Shown here in pieces: positions 1-8,011 of a stretch of DNA of 64,000 nucleotides (position 1 is the stretch's first letter; every line of letters begins with the position of its first letter). The position numbers and the translations under genes are program-made. This DNA is from Bacteroidia bacterium (GTDB lineage: Bacteria > Bacteroidota > Bacteroidia > Chitinophagales > UBA2359). The notes beneath the pieces were generated by a model. That model saw nothing but the letters and a program-made list of their open reading frames with translations, was not told the origin of the DNA and ran no database searches. The stretch covers positions 62,001-126,000 of the forward strand of contig JAUHXA010000004.1 in the NCBI GenBank assembly GCA_030427245.1, given 5' to 3'.

Positions 1-474
1 GCTATCCCAACCAGTGTGATTCGGCACCCAATCAATGATACAATACATCCCTGCATCGTGAATCGCTTTGAGCATGTGTTTGAAGTCGTCCATTGTCCCA
101 AAATCAGGGTTGGTTCCTTTGTAATCTGTTACGGCATAAGGGCTTCCCAATTCTCCCTTGCGCTCTTTTTTACTGATTTCATGAATCGGCATAAACCACA
201 AAATATCTACACCCATCTCCTTCAAGCGAGAAAGATGTGCTTCAAAGGCTTTGAAAGTACCTTCAGGAGTATAGTGTCGGAGGTTCACCTCATAAATCGT
301 GGCGTTTTTGTGCCAATCTGGAACACGAGGTTTTTCGAAAGTAGGTTTAGGTTTGGAGTCATCAGCCGTTGCGGATGTCCCTTCAGACTTTTCGGTAGCC
401 GAATTTTGACAAGCTATCAGTAAGACGATTAACCCAATGATTAGACAGGCTATAATAATGTACGTACTCTTCAT
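1..474 (-). CDS. GH13 alpha-amylase family lipoprotein (N-terminal part, cut by window edge)
   Basis: The first 158 codons read from the ATG at 474 to the left edge with no stop. The N-terminus is a lipoprotein signal with an ILLIAC-type lipobox and Cys22, then a Ser/Thr/Lys-rich linker to about residue 52. Residues 57-98 contain the start of a GH13 TIM barrel (ATIYEVNLRHY, then LKEMGVDILWFMPI). Residues 146-153 read IIDWVPNH, which is conserved GH13 region I. The family hydrolyses or rearranges alpha-glucosidic bonds; the lipid anchor places it in the cell envelope. The catalytic Asp and Glu lie beyond the window, so activity and substrate cannot be judged. It is transcribed away from the WbqC-like gene. 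Confidence 0.85.
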   Translation of the reverse strand, partial: MKSTYIIIACLIIGLIVLLIACQNSATEKSEGTSATADDSKPKPTFEKPRVPDWHKNATIYEVNLRHYTPEGTFKAFEAHLSRLKEMGVDILWFMPIHEISKKERKGELGSPYAVTDYKGTNPDFGTMDDFKHMLKAIHDAGMYCIIDWVPNHTGWDS

Positions 475-552
475 TGATTTCTATTTTTTGTGTTTTGGTA
501 TAAAAATATATTCACAAGATAAGAGGAAAAATATTTTATGTTCCTTTTTTTC

Positions 553-560
553 TAACTTTG
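553..560 (+). promoter_or_regulatory. TAnnTTTG promoter element before the WbqC-like gene
   Basis: TAACTTTG matches the Bacteroidota -7 consensus exactly and ends four bases before the ATG at 565. No TTTG -33 box is visible at the expected distance, so this is only half a promoter by eye. If used, the transcript would be nearly leaderless. Confidence 0.35.
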
Positions 561-564
561 ATAC

Positions 565-1221
565 ATGATTACGGAAAAAAAGACCTTGCTAATAGAATCT
601 CAGTATGCGGGCAATATTCATTATTACGCACGAATGTTGCATCATGGAAAAGTACTGATGGAAAGACATGAACACTTCCAAAAAGCCTCTTTTCGAAATC
701 GCTGCTACATAGCGATGCCCGATGGAGTCATGCGTTTGAGTATTCCTATGCAAAAAGGTAGGAGCAATAGAAGGACAATCAATGAAATGAAAATCAGCTA
801 CGAATGGGATTGGCAAAAACACCATTGGAATAGTTTTATGGCCGCCTACCGTTCTTCTCCCTACTTTGAATACTACGAAGACGATTTATATGCTTTATAC
901 ACACGAAAAATGGTGTATTTATTGGACTTCAATGAGCATATCTGCCATTTTGTTTTAGAAGCCATCAATGCCAAGAGTTTGATAGATATTCAATATACCG
1001 AGGAGTTTGAAAAAAAATACGATGAATCAAAAGTCCTTGACTTTCGTTCAGCTATACTACCAAGTAAGGAACGAAGTCGCCCAGATTCTTTGTTTGAAGC
1101 GCCAGTTTACCACCAAGTTTTTGAGAAAAAAACAGGCTTTTTACCCAATTTGAGCATCTTTGATTTGTTGTTTGCAGAAGGGCCTAAAGCATTATTGGTT
1201 TTGAAAAACGCCATGTCATGA
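565..1221 (+). CDS. WbqC-like family protein
   Basis: The 218-aa product resembles the WbqC family, found in many polysaccharide-associated and Bacteroidota housekeeping contexts and without a well-established reaction. Visible family-like features are the N-terminal LLIESQYAGNIHYYARML, a central LSIPMQKG with the following KISYEWDWQKHHWNSFMAAYRSSPYFEYY, and a C-terminal NLSIFDLLFAEG. There is no signal peptide, so it is probably cytoplasmic. The stop overlaps the next start in an ATGA arrangement (1218-1221), implying translational coupling with the LutA-like protein. The pairing gives no obvious functional hint. Confidence 0.75.
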   Translation: MITEKKTLLIESQYAGNIHYYARMLHHGKVLMERHEHFQKASFRNRCYIAMPDGVMRLSIPMQKGRSNRRTINEMKISYEWDWQKHHWNSFMAAYRSSPYFEYYEDDLYALYTRKMVYLLDFNEHICHFVLEAINAKSLIDIQYTEEFEKKYDESKVLDFRSAILPSKERSRPDSLFEAPVYHQVFEKKTGFLPNLSIFDLLFAEGPKALLVLKNAMS

Positions 1222-1955
1222 GAGTTTCCATCTTTGTTCCTTGTTTTGTCGACCAGTTTTTTCCAGATACGGCTCGCAATATGGTCAAAATTTTGGAGCA
1301 AGTAGGTTGTGAGGTAGATTACAACCCCAATCAAACTTGCTGTGGACAGCCTGCCTTCAATGCAGGATTTTGGAAAGAAGCTGCCTTGGTTGCTGACAAA
1401 TTTTTGAAGGATTTTGAAGATGCGCCCATCATTGTTTGTCCTTCGGGTTCTTGTGTGGGATTCATCCGAAATCACTACGCCCAATTGTTTGAAAAAACAC
1501 ATCCGAACCATCCCCCTCTTCAAAAACAAACAGCCGCATTGACTCCAAAAATATACGAGCTAACCGAATTTTTGGTGGAGGTGATGAAGGTTGAAGATTT
1601 AAAATCCAATTTTGAAGGAACAGCTACTTATCACGATGCCTGTGGCGCACTTCGAGAATGTGGCATCAAAGACGCTCCCCGAAAATTGTTGGCAAAGGTA
1701 AAAGGGCTTCAACTCATGGAGGCTGGCAATTGCGAAACTTGCTGCGGTTTTGGGGGAACTTTTGCAGTGAAATTTGAAGCGATTTCTACTTCAATGGCAG
1801 AGCAAAAAATTGAAGGAATCTTGGCTTCTACCGAAAAGGTTAACTACATTATCTCGACTGACTTATCGTGCTTGATGCACCTTCAAGCCTATATTCAAAA
1901 ACACAAAATTCCATTGAAAACCCTACATATTGCAGATGTATTGGCTGAATTTTGA
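1218..1955 (+). CDS. (Fe-S)-binding protein, LutA/YkgE-like, with two CCG domains
   Basis: The 245-aa protein has two cysteine-rich CCG domains: CCGQPAFNAGFW near residue 42 with CPSGSC downstream, and CCGFGGTF near residue 175 preceded by a CGALRECG segment. This matches LutA/YkgE, the heterodisulfide-reductase-like subunit of the LutABC complex that oxidises L-lactate to pyruvate in the cytoplasm. LutB and LutC are not next to it here, which is common in Bacteroidota, so partner and substrate are inferred. It overlaps the WbqC-like gene by four bases and is probably co-transcribed with it. Confidence 0.85.
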   Translation: MRVSIFVPCFVDQFFPDTARNMVKILEQVGCEVDYNPNQTCCGQPAFNAGFWKEAALVADKFLKDFEDAPIIVCPSGSCVGFIRNHYAQLFEKTHPNHPPLQKQTAALTPKIYELTEFLVEVMKVEDLKSNFEGTATYHDACGALRECGIKDAPRKLLAKVKGLQLMEAGNCETCCGFGGTFAVKFEAISTSMAEQKIEGILASTEKVNYIISTDLSCLMHLQAYIQKHKIPLKTLHIADVLAEF

Positions 1956-1967
1956 TTTCGATTTCGA

Positions 1968-3653
1968 CTAATACCCCATCGCACATCCATCTTTTCTCGA
2001 CTCCGAAGCCCCGTAATACACCCCGTTTTCGGCATCAAATAAAATCGCTTGATAGCCTCCATAACCGCCTACACTGAATCCAATTTGATGACCCATTTTT
2101 GCCAATTCCCGAATCACTTCTTCTGAAAAACCATTCTCCAAAAACAATTTTCCACCCTCTTTCATCACTTCGCCAGTCGGCTGCGACGAGCCACTGTGAC
2201 GAATTCGAGGTGCATCCCCCGCCTCTTGTAGATTCATTCCAAAGTCTATCATGTTGATAACAATTTGGGCATGGCCTTGCGGCTGCATCGCCCCACCCAT
2301 CACTCCAAAACTCATATAGGGTTTGCCATCTTTGGTCACAAAAGCGGGAATAATCGTATGAAAAGGACGTTTGTTGGGTTCATAAACATTGAAGTGCCCT
2401 TCTTCCAAAGTAAACAGCTCTCCCCTATCTTGCAGCGTAAAACCCAATCCGTCAGGTACCATACCTGAACCCATGCCCCGAAAATTACTTTGAATAAAAG
2501 ACACCATATTTCCTTCTTTATCTGCAACACTGAGGTAAATTGTTTCGCCTGTTTCCAATTGTCCTGCATTGAAGGTTCGGGCTGCTCTGTTGGGGTCAAT
2601 CAACTTGCGTCTTTCATCAGCGTATTCTTTAGAAATCAATTCCTCAACAGGTATTTTATTGAAGTCCATGTCGCTGTAATATTTGGCTCGGTCTTCAAAG
2701 GCCAGTTTTTTCGCTTCAACAAATAGGTGCGTATAGTCTTGGCTTCCAAAGCCCAAGCTTTGCAAATCATAGTTTTCCAGCACATTGAGTATCTGCAAAG
2801 CCGCAATTCCCTGACCACTTGGCGGTAATTCCCACACCTCATAGCCCCGATAGTTCGTCGAAACAGGTTCTACCCAATCCGAACGATGACTTGCCAAATC
2901 TTCATAACTCAAAAAGCCCCTATTGGCTTTCATAAATTTGTCAATCGTTTTGGCGATTTCACCTTTGTAAAATACGTCTCTGCCTTTTGTAGCAATCTTC
3001 TCCAAAGTATTTGCCAAGTTCGGGTTTTTGAAAATCTGCCCTTTCTTTGGCGTTTCTCCTTCAATGGTATAAGTCTCCAGCACATTGGGATACTGCGATA
3101 TATACGGCACATTTCTCTCCCAATAGTAGGCTATCAATTCGGTTAAAGGAAAACCATTTCGTGCATAGTCAATGGCAGGCTGCAAAATCTCATTCATCGG
3201 CAATTCACCAAATTTGTCATGTAGCTCGAACCATCCATCAACACAACCTGGCACTGAAACAGGCAAAGGTCCGAGAGGCGGTATTTTTTCAATTCCTTTT
3301 TCTTTGAAGTAGTCTAAAGTCAGACTTTTAGGAGAGCGCCCACTGGCGTTGAGTCCATGCAATTTTTGGGTTTTGGCATCCCATACGATGGCAAATAAGT
3401 CTCCTCCTACTCCACAGCCCGTCGGTTCCATTAAGCCCAAACAAGCGTTTGCTGCAATGGCTGCGTCTATGGCGGTTCCTCCTTTTTTGAGAATATCAAT
3501 AGCGACTTGTGTAGCGAGTGGATGACTTGTTGCAGCCATTCCATTTTGTGCAATTACTTCGCTTCTTGTAGCAAAAGGATTGCTGGTCATTCGATTTTGT
3601 GACATGAGGGTTGTGAATTGAAGGAAAAGCAAAAAGGCGAAAAAATATTTCAT
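1968..3653 (-). CDS. ggt: Gamma-glutamyltransferase (glutathione hydrolase)
   Basis: The 561-aa protein starts with a Sec signal peptide (residues 1-19, ending LMSQ), so it acts outside the cytoplasm. It is an N-terminal nucleophile enzyme that cleaves gamma-glutamyl bonds of glutathione and related peptides. The proenzyme self-cleaves before a Thr, here probably Thr371 in GETIYLSVADKEGN, equivalent to TTHYSVVD in E. coli. GRSP near residue 105 fits the substrate-binding arginine and GVMGGAMQPQGH near residue 453 fits the glycine-rich oxyanion region. Length is typical. The usual TTHxS motif is altered to TIYLS, a variation seen in more distant GGT-like proteins, so transferase activity should not be assumed. 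Confidence 0.9.
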   Translation of the reverse strand: MKYFFAFLLFLQFTTLMSQNRMTSNPFATRSEVIAQNGMAATSHPLATQVAIDILKKGGTAIDAAIAANACLGLMEPTGCGVGGDLFAIVWDAKTQKLHGLNASGRSPKSLTLDYFKEKGIEKIPPLGPLPVSVPGCVDGWFELHDKFGELPMNEILQPAIDYARNGFPLTELIAYYWERNVPYISQYPNVLETYTIEGETPKKGQIFKNPNLANTLEKIATKGRDVFYKGEIAKTIDKFMKANRGFLSYEDLASHRSDWVEPVSTNYRGYEVWELPPSGQGIAALQILNVLENYDLQSLGFGSQDYTHLFVEAKKLAFEDRAKYYSDMDFNKIPVEELISKEYADERRKLIDPNRAARTFNAGQLETGETIYLSVADKEGNMVSFIQSNFRGMGSGMVPDGLGFTLQDRGELFTLEEGHFNVYEPNKRPFHTIIPAFVTKDGKPYMSFGVMGGAMQPQGHAQIVINMIDFGMNLQEAGDAPRIRHSGSSQPTGEVMKEGGKLFLENGFSEEVIRELAKMGHQIGFSVGGYGGYQAILFDAENGVYYGASESRKDGCAMGY

Positions 3654-3728
3654 TTTTATAATTTAAAGATGGTGTAATTACAAGATTTTGTGATAGTAAG
3701 ATAGTAAAATTTTCACAATTTTCTTTCC

Positions 3729-4496
3729 TTATTTACCTTTAAATTTAGCAATCGCTTCTCTCGTAAAATCCGACAAAACCAATTGACCACTCATTGCAGC
3801 TCTTTCTGCCAAAAGTTCGTCCCAATGTTCTGTCCCTTGCCAAAAAATCTGCTTCAATAGGCGCATAGCTTCGGGATTTGAGGCAGTCAATTTTTTCGCA
3901 AGTACTTCAATGGCAGCATCCATTTCTTCCACGCTGTCAAATACTTCGGCGTACAAACCCTTGTCTTTAGCCCATTGAGCGGGCTTCCATTCGGTGGCAT
4001 TGATAGCGAGTTGTGACATTGCGGACTCTCCTATCTTTCGAGCAACGGCGGGACCTACTACAAATGGGCCAATTCCTATCGCCAATTCACTTAGTTTGAC
4101 CGAAGCGTATTTGGTTGCCAAACAGTAATCCGTTGCCGAAGCGACTCCTACCCCTCCGCCTACCGCTTTTCCTTGCACTCGTCCGATAATCAACTTGGGG
4201 CATTTCCGACAGGCATTAATGACATTCGCAAAACCCGAAAAAAATTCTTTTCCCGCTTCAAAATCCTCTATTGCAGTGAGTTCATCAAAACTTGCTCCTG
4301 CACAAAATGTTCGGTTGCCTGCGCTTTTTAAGACGATTACTTTTGCAGCTTCTTCTTTGCCCATTGCAGTAATTGCTGATACTAAATCGGCTAATATTAT
4401 TGAAGGGAGCGAATTATGAGAAGGATGAAAAAAGGTGATGGTGGCTATACCATTTTCAATTGAAGTGGTTACTGAACCTTGTTGTATTTTGTTCAT
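3729..4496 (-). CDS. Enoyl-CoA hydratase/isomerase family protein
   Basis: The 255-aa protein is a complete crotonase-fold enzyme. The oxyanion-hole segment reads NRTFCAGASFDEL near residue 65, and the second conserved stretch is VQGKAVGGGVGVASATDYCLA followed by KLSELAIGIGPFVVGP. Crotonases act on acyl-CoA thioesters in the cytoplasm (hydration, isomerisation or related chemistry). At the position of the second hydratase glutamate the sequence has ELAIGIGP, so the exact reaction cannot be fixed. No beta-oxidation partner lies next to it; the upstream neighbour is a DUF3570 barrel separated by a repeat-containing spacer. Confidence 0.88.
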   Translation of the reverse strand: MNKIQQGSVTTSIENGIATITFFHPSHNSLPSIILADLVSAITAMGKEEAAKVIVLKSAGNRTFCAGASFDELTAIEDFEAGKEFFSGFANVINACRKCPKLIIGRVQGKAVGGGVGVASATDYCLATKYASVKLSELAIGIGPFVVGPAVARKIGESAMSQLAINATEWKPAQWAKDKGLYAEVFDSVEEMDAAIEVLAKKLTASNPEAMRLLKQIFWQGTEHWDELLAERAAMSGQLVLSDFTREAIAKFKGK

Positions 4497-4507
4497 TTAG
4501 CTAATTT

Positions 4508-4618
4508 TAAGTAGGAAGAAAGAAGTAAGACCACATTCGCTATCAGAAGCCAGATGCTTATTGGTAAAGTGAGAGAAGTAAAAATTCCTACTTATTGTTT
4601 CTCACTTCTTTCTCCTAA
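4508..4618. repeat. Intergenic inverted repeat with GAAGTAAG-type ends
   Basis: Between two minus-strand genes, the left arm (TTTTAAGTAGGAAGAAAGAAG, about 4506-4526) is an imperfect inverted copy of the right arm that reads, on the other strand, TTTTAGGAGAAAGAAGTGAG (about 4599-4618). An inner pair AAGTAGG/CCTACTT-like is also present. The left arm includes a 29-bp unit found again at 28710. It may act as a transcript 3' end for the DUF3570 gene. Confidence 0.6.
4521..4549 (+). repeat. Dispersed 29-bp intergenic repeat, copy 1
   Basis: This 29-bp stretch (AGAAGTAAGACC... CAGAAG) matches 28710-28738 with three mismatches by eye. Both copies are intergenic. Confidence 0.7.
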
Positions 4619-4622
4619 AATG

Positions 4623-5882
4623 TTACATCAAAAAATCCAAGCCCAAACTTAATAAAAAAGCAGATAATCCGTCTGAGCGACTGTAATAAGCCGCTCGAAA
4701 ATCTATACCATCAAAGATGGTTATTTTCTTGCCTTTCGCAAAGGGTGTTTTGAAACGCCCTACTCCATACAAGGGTGAATAGCGAAATCCCAAGCCTATC
4801 TTGTGGCTATTCAACGCCGACAAGTCATAGTCGGAGGTATAATAGATTTCGTCTAAAGTGTGAGCTTTGTAGGGAGCAAAATATTTGGAGGCGGTTTGGG
4901 TGTGATAGCGATAAAATGGGGAAATGGATAGAAAAGGATTGACTTGTATAGGAACTTCAAGACTTACTGTATGACCTTCAATGCCAAAGTCGTCGTGGTA
5001 GTATCGGTAATAACTTCGGAGTACAAAAAGGTCATTGAGGTAGTAGTTTAGGCGGAGTCCTAAAGGTAATTTGAAGCGGGTATTTGGTAGATTTTCTACT
5101 CGCACTTCACTCTCTTCTGAATTGAAGTAAACTCGGTGAAAGGGCGTGGACAACAATCCGCTTTGATAGACTCCTTCTGCAAAAAGAGAAGCCTGCAATT
5201 TGGGGTTGATAACTTGTGAATAGGCGAAAGACAGATTGAAAGTTTCTCGAATCTTGGTGTCCGTCCATTTTTTGAAGCGCAATTCTGCAGGATAAATCAC
5301 CCAAACCCATATATCAAAGTAGTATTTTCCCGTGAGGTCAAGGCTTCGATTGCCGTCTTTTGAAGTGATGCCCCATTTGCCCCCAATGGCAGAAGATATA
5401 TAATCAACTTCTCCCGAAAAACCTGCGGTCAATCCATAATAGGTTCTTTTTTCGGGCTGCTGCCGCAAATAAGTTGCATCCAAACGCCCTCTAAATTCAT
5501 GCTGGGATGCGGAGGAGACTTTGAAGTTGATTTGATCATTGGAGGCGGATGTGTAGGAGGTCAATCCACCGTTTAGATTGAGTGTGCTGATGCTGTCAAG
5601 AGGAATGTTGACAATGATGCCAAATTCGAGGTCGTGCAGTTCTTGACTTCCTATACCTCCCGATACAACTGAATGGTCGCCTTCTTGTTCGTAGTAGCTG
5701 AACAGTAAATTTACTTCGGTCTGCTCCAATTGTCGAAAATTGCTGGTACTGTCTGACTTTGATGAAGTGAGGTTTCCCGTAGTAGAAAACTTATCGGTTG
5801 CTCCATTTTGGGCAGTCAAAAAAGCAAATGTACTTATCCATAAAGATACAGTAAAAAAAAACTTCATGTCTTTTGGGTTCAA
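4623..5882 (-). CDS. DUF3570 domain outer-membrane beta-barrel protein
   Basis: The 419-aa product has a short N-terminal signal peptide ending AFLTAQ and then alternating aromatic/polar strands typical of an outer-membrane barrel. Segments such as VNLLFSYYEQEGDHS, FVLRSYYRYYHDDFGIEGHTVSLEVPI and FYRYHTQTASKYFAPY match my memory of the DUF3570 family. Members often sit beside a DUF4266 lipoprotein, a thioredoxin-like protein and an FAD:protein FMN transferase gene; none is present here. The function is unknown; the ATG at 5865 (MKFFFTVS) is an equally good start and leaves the signal peptide cleaner. Confidence 0.75.
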   Translation of the reverse strand: MNPKDMKFFFTVSLWISTFAFLTAQNGATDKFSTTGNLTSSKSDSTSNFRQLEQTEVNLLFSYYEQEGDHSVVSGGIGSQELHDLEFGIIVNIPLDSISTLNLNGGLTSYTSASNDQINFKVSSASQHEFRGRLDATYLRQQPEKRTYYGLTAGFSGEVDYISSAIGGKWGITSKDGNRSLDLTGKYYFDIWVWVIYPAELRFKKWTDTKIRETFNLSFAYSQVINPKLQASLFAEGVYQSGLLSTPFHRVYFNSEESEVRVENLPNTRFKLPLGLRLNYYLNDLFVLRSYYRYYHDDFGIEGHTVSLEVPIQVNPFLSISPFYRYHTQTASKYFAPYKAHTLDEIYYTSDYDLSALNSHKIGLGFRYSPLYGVGRFKTPFAKGKKITIFDGIDFRAAYYSRSDGLSAFLLSLGLDFLM

Positions 5883-6018
5883 TCTAATTTAATGGGCATC
5901 GAAATTAACATATTGCAGTGAGTTGGACAATTCTAAAGGTAGTATAAAAATGGAAATCAAATTCAAAATTATAAAAATATTGATTTTCAAAATTTTACAA
6001 AATACAAATATTTGTTGT

Positions 6019-6026
6019 TACTTTTG
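6019..6026 (+). promoter_or_regulatory. TAnnTTTG promoter element and hairpin leader of the DUF937 gene
   Basis: TACTTTTG matches the Bacteroidota -7 consensus; no clear -33 TTTG is visible. The predicted leader of about 105 bases would hold two hairpins: GTCTC/GAGAC (6038-6057) and an 11-bp perfect stem AAAACAATCTT/AAGATTGTTTT (6062-6072 with 6089-6099). Confidence 0.4.
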
Positions 6027-6139
6027 AAAAAATAATCGTCTCTATATGGATGGAGACACACAAAACAATCTTGTAACTCTTTTATCATAAGATTGTTTTC
6101 TATACTTTATTACTATTTTTAATTACAAAATCAAACAAC

Positions 6140-6757
6140 ATGAACAACAACTTTTTAGACTACTTGACAGAAAAATTTGGTGGCGAAGTCATCTCTACGA
6201 TTGCTTCTTTTTTGGGGATTGACCGAGACAAAGCATTGTTGGCTTTGAGTCAGTTGCTGCCTATTTTGACCAAAGCTTTGGCAAATAATGCTTCAAGTAC
6301 AGAAGGGGCTGCTTCCCTCTTTAATGCAGTTGAAAAAGACCATGATGGAAGTATGTTTAGTAGTTTAACCAGCTTCATTACCAACTATATGACAGGTGAG
6401 GGAAATGGCATTTTGAAACATGTATTGGGTGACCAAACTCCTGAGGTAGCCAAATTTGTAGGTGAAAATTCGGGGCTGAACATGGCTGAGATTGTCTCTT
6501 TGATGCAGATTGCAGCGCCTATGATTATGGGAATGTTGGGACAACAACAAAAGGAGCAAAATCTGAAACAAGATGATCTGTCTGATTTATTGAATACTTC
6601 TGTTAAACAAGTAGCGAAAACAGACCCTAAAAACATGGGCATGATTGGCAAATTGTTAGATGCTGATGGCGATGGTAATATCTGGGATGATGTAGCTGGA
6701 ATGGGTATGAGTTTTATGAAGAACTGGATGAATGGTCGTAGTAGTCAACTCAAATAA
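6140..6757 (+). CDS. DUF937 domain-containing protein
   Basis: The 205-aa protein resembles the DUF937 (YidB-like) family: N-terminal helices with LSQLLPILTKALANN, then a GMLGQQQ segment in the middle. There is no signal peptide or membrane segment, so it is probably cytoplasmic. Near residue 173 the sequence LDADGDGNIWDD has the D-x-D-x-D-G pattern of an EF-hand-like calcium loop, though residue 12 is not acidic. The gene stands alone with its own promoter-like site and a long hairpin downstream. The family function is unknown. Confidence 0.75.
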   Translation: MNNNFLDYLTEKFGGEVISTIASFLGIDRDKALLALSQLLPILTKALANNASSTEGAASLFNAVEKDHDGSMFSSLTSFITNYMTGEGNGILKHVLGDQTPEVAKFVGENSGLNMAEIVSLMQIAAPMIMGMLGQQQKEQNLKQDDLSDLLNTSVKQVAKTDPKNMGMIGKLLDADGDGNIWDDVAGMGMSFMKNWMNGRSSQLK

Positions 6758-6943
6758 CTTCAAATTCAAAGTTCAAACTTGGATGGGCTTTGGACAAAAG
6801 ATGTGAGATGTGAGATATTGACAATCAATTATTTACTCGCCTATTTTACTATAAAAAATTCATTATCAACTAATTAACATCTCACCTCTTGCCTCCTGTT
6901 CCCTCGCCCAAAGTCTAAGAGTTTATTAACTACAACAATAGGC
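6758..6943. other. Gene-free stretch with repeat-like sequence
   Basis: The stretch after the DUF937 gene begins with a TTCAAATTCAAAGTTCAAA-type motif also seen after ilvE and ilvD. GATGTGAGATGTGAGAT (about 6799-6815) faces ACATCTCACC at 6883-6892, a gapped inverted repeat. I see no credible ORF. Confidence 0.45.
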
Positions 6944-7013
6944 AATTCAAGCATCAAAATCAAACTCAATTACTAAATTTGTAGTTTGAAATAGATGCTT
7001 GAATTTGTTTTTT
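6944..7013 (+). terminator. Compound hairpin terminator after the DUF937 gene
   Basis: A perfect 12-bp outer stem (AATTCAAGCATC 6944-6955 with GATGCTTGAATT 6994-7005) encloses a second 7-bp stem (TCAAACT 6960-6966 with AGTTTGA 6983-6989). It is followed by TGTTTTTTTG, fitting a rho-independent terminator read on the plus strand. A TAAATTTG box (6974-6981) sits inside the loop and could instead be part of the promoter of the next gene. Confidence 0.6.
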
Positions 7014-7071
7014 TGTTATCATTGCAAAAACTTTCCCTGATAGAACCTTAAATTTCGGGCTTTACAGCTAA

Positions 7072-8001
7072 ATGATAACAAAAAAAATATCCCAACTTAA
7101 AACTTTTAGCTTACCTGGCTTCAATGGAGTTCCAATTTACAATGTATTGGAGTTTATCTTGCGAGAGGTTGGTCAAAGCTCCATTCACAATCGGGCTTCT
7201 GCTGCTGCCTTCAATATTCTTTTGGCTACTTTCCCCACTTTATTGCTGTTTTTTTCCATTATATCATACATTCCCATTCAAGGGTTCAGCAGCACACTTT
7301 TGGATTTCATTATGTACCTGCTCCCTAATAATGCACAGGAAATGGCGCAAACAACTATTGATGAAGCCATTCAAACTTCCTCTGGCTCCAGTGGTTTACT
7401 TTCCTTAGGAGTATTGCTTACCCTTTATTTCGCTTCCAATGGTATTCGTTCTCTTATGTTGGCTTTGAGTGGGCGTTCAGATACCATTTTTTACCAGCGC
7501 AATTTTACTCGACGTGTATTTGTCTCTATCTCATTAACCCTAGCTTTATTTCTGTTCGTTATCGTTTCGGTTCTAGGAATTTTGGTAGGGCAATACCTTC
7601 TCGACTTACTGATCAATTCACTTCATATAAAAAGTAGTGTTGCAGTGATTGGACTTCATTTTCTTCAAATTATTTTTGCTTTTGCTTTGATTTACAATGT
7701 AATTGGACTTATCTATTGGTTGGCTCCAGTAGTACAAAGTGTGAGGTGGAATTACTTTAATCCAGGGACGATATTGGCCACTTTTGCATCAGTGGTCTTT
7801 TTGAAACTCTTTGGCTTTTTTGTCAATACCTTTGGGAATTACGACAAGTTTTATGGCTCATTGGGTGCTTCCATTGTTTTGATGATTTGTTTTTATAGCA
7901 TTGCAATGATGTTGATTATTGGTTTTGAGTTGAATTTGGGCATTTACAGCAAGTCTAAATCCAAACAGCATTTGCCTATGAAGGTAGGAAATAGGAAGTA
8001 A
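7072..8001 (+). CDS. YihY/BrkB family inner-membrane protein
   Basis: The 309-aa protein has the features of the YihY/virulence factor BrkB family: the N-terminal HNRASAAAFNILLATFPTLLLFFSII signature, about six hydrophobic segments, and the late NTFGNYDKFYGSLGASIVLM motif. It is an inner-membrane protein; some homologues were once called RNase BN in error. Transport or flippase roles have been proposed, but the substrate is unknown. Length is normal. It converges closely with the DUF3592-like gene (10-bp gap). Confidence 0.88.
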   Translation: MITKKISQLKTFSLPGFNGVPIYNVLEFILREVGQSSIHNRASAAAFNILLATFPTLLLFFSIISYIPIQGFSSTLLDFIMYLLPNNAQEMAQTTIDEAIQTSSGSSGLLSLGVLLTLYFASNGIRSLMLALSGRSDTIFYQRNFTRRVFVSISLTLALFLFVIVSVLGILVGQYLLDLLINSLHIKSSVAVIGLHFLQIIFAFALIYNVIGLIYWLAPVVQSVRWNYFNPGTILATFASVVFLKLFGFFVNTFGNYDKFYGSLGASIVLMICFYSIAMMLIIGFELNLGIYSKSKSKQHLPMKVGNRK

Positions 8002-8011
8002 ATGTAAAAAC

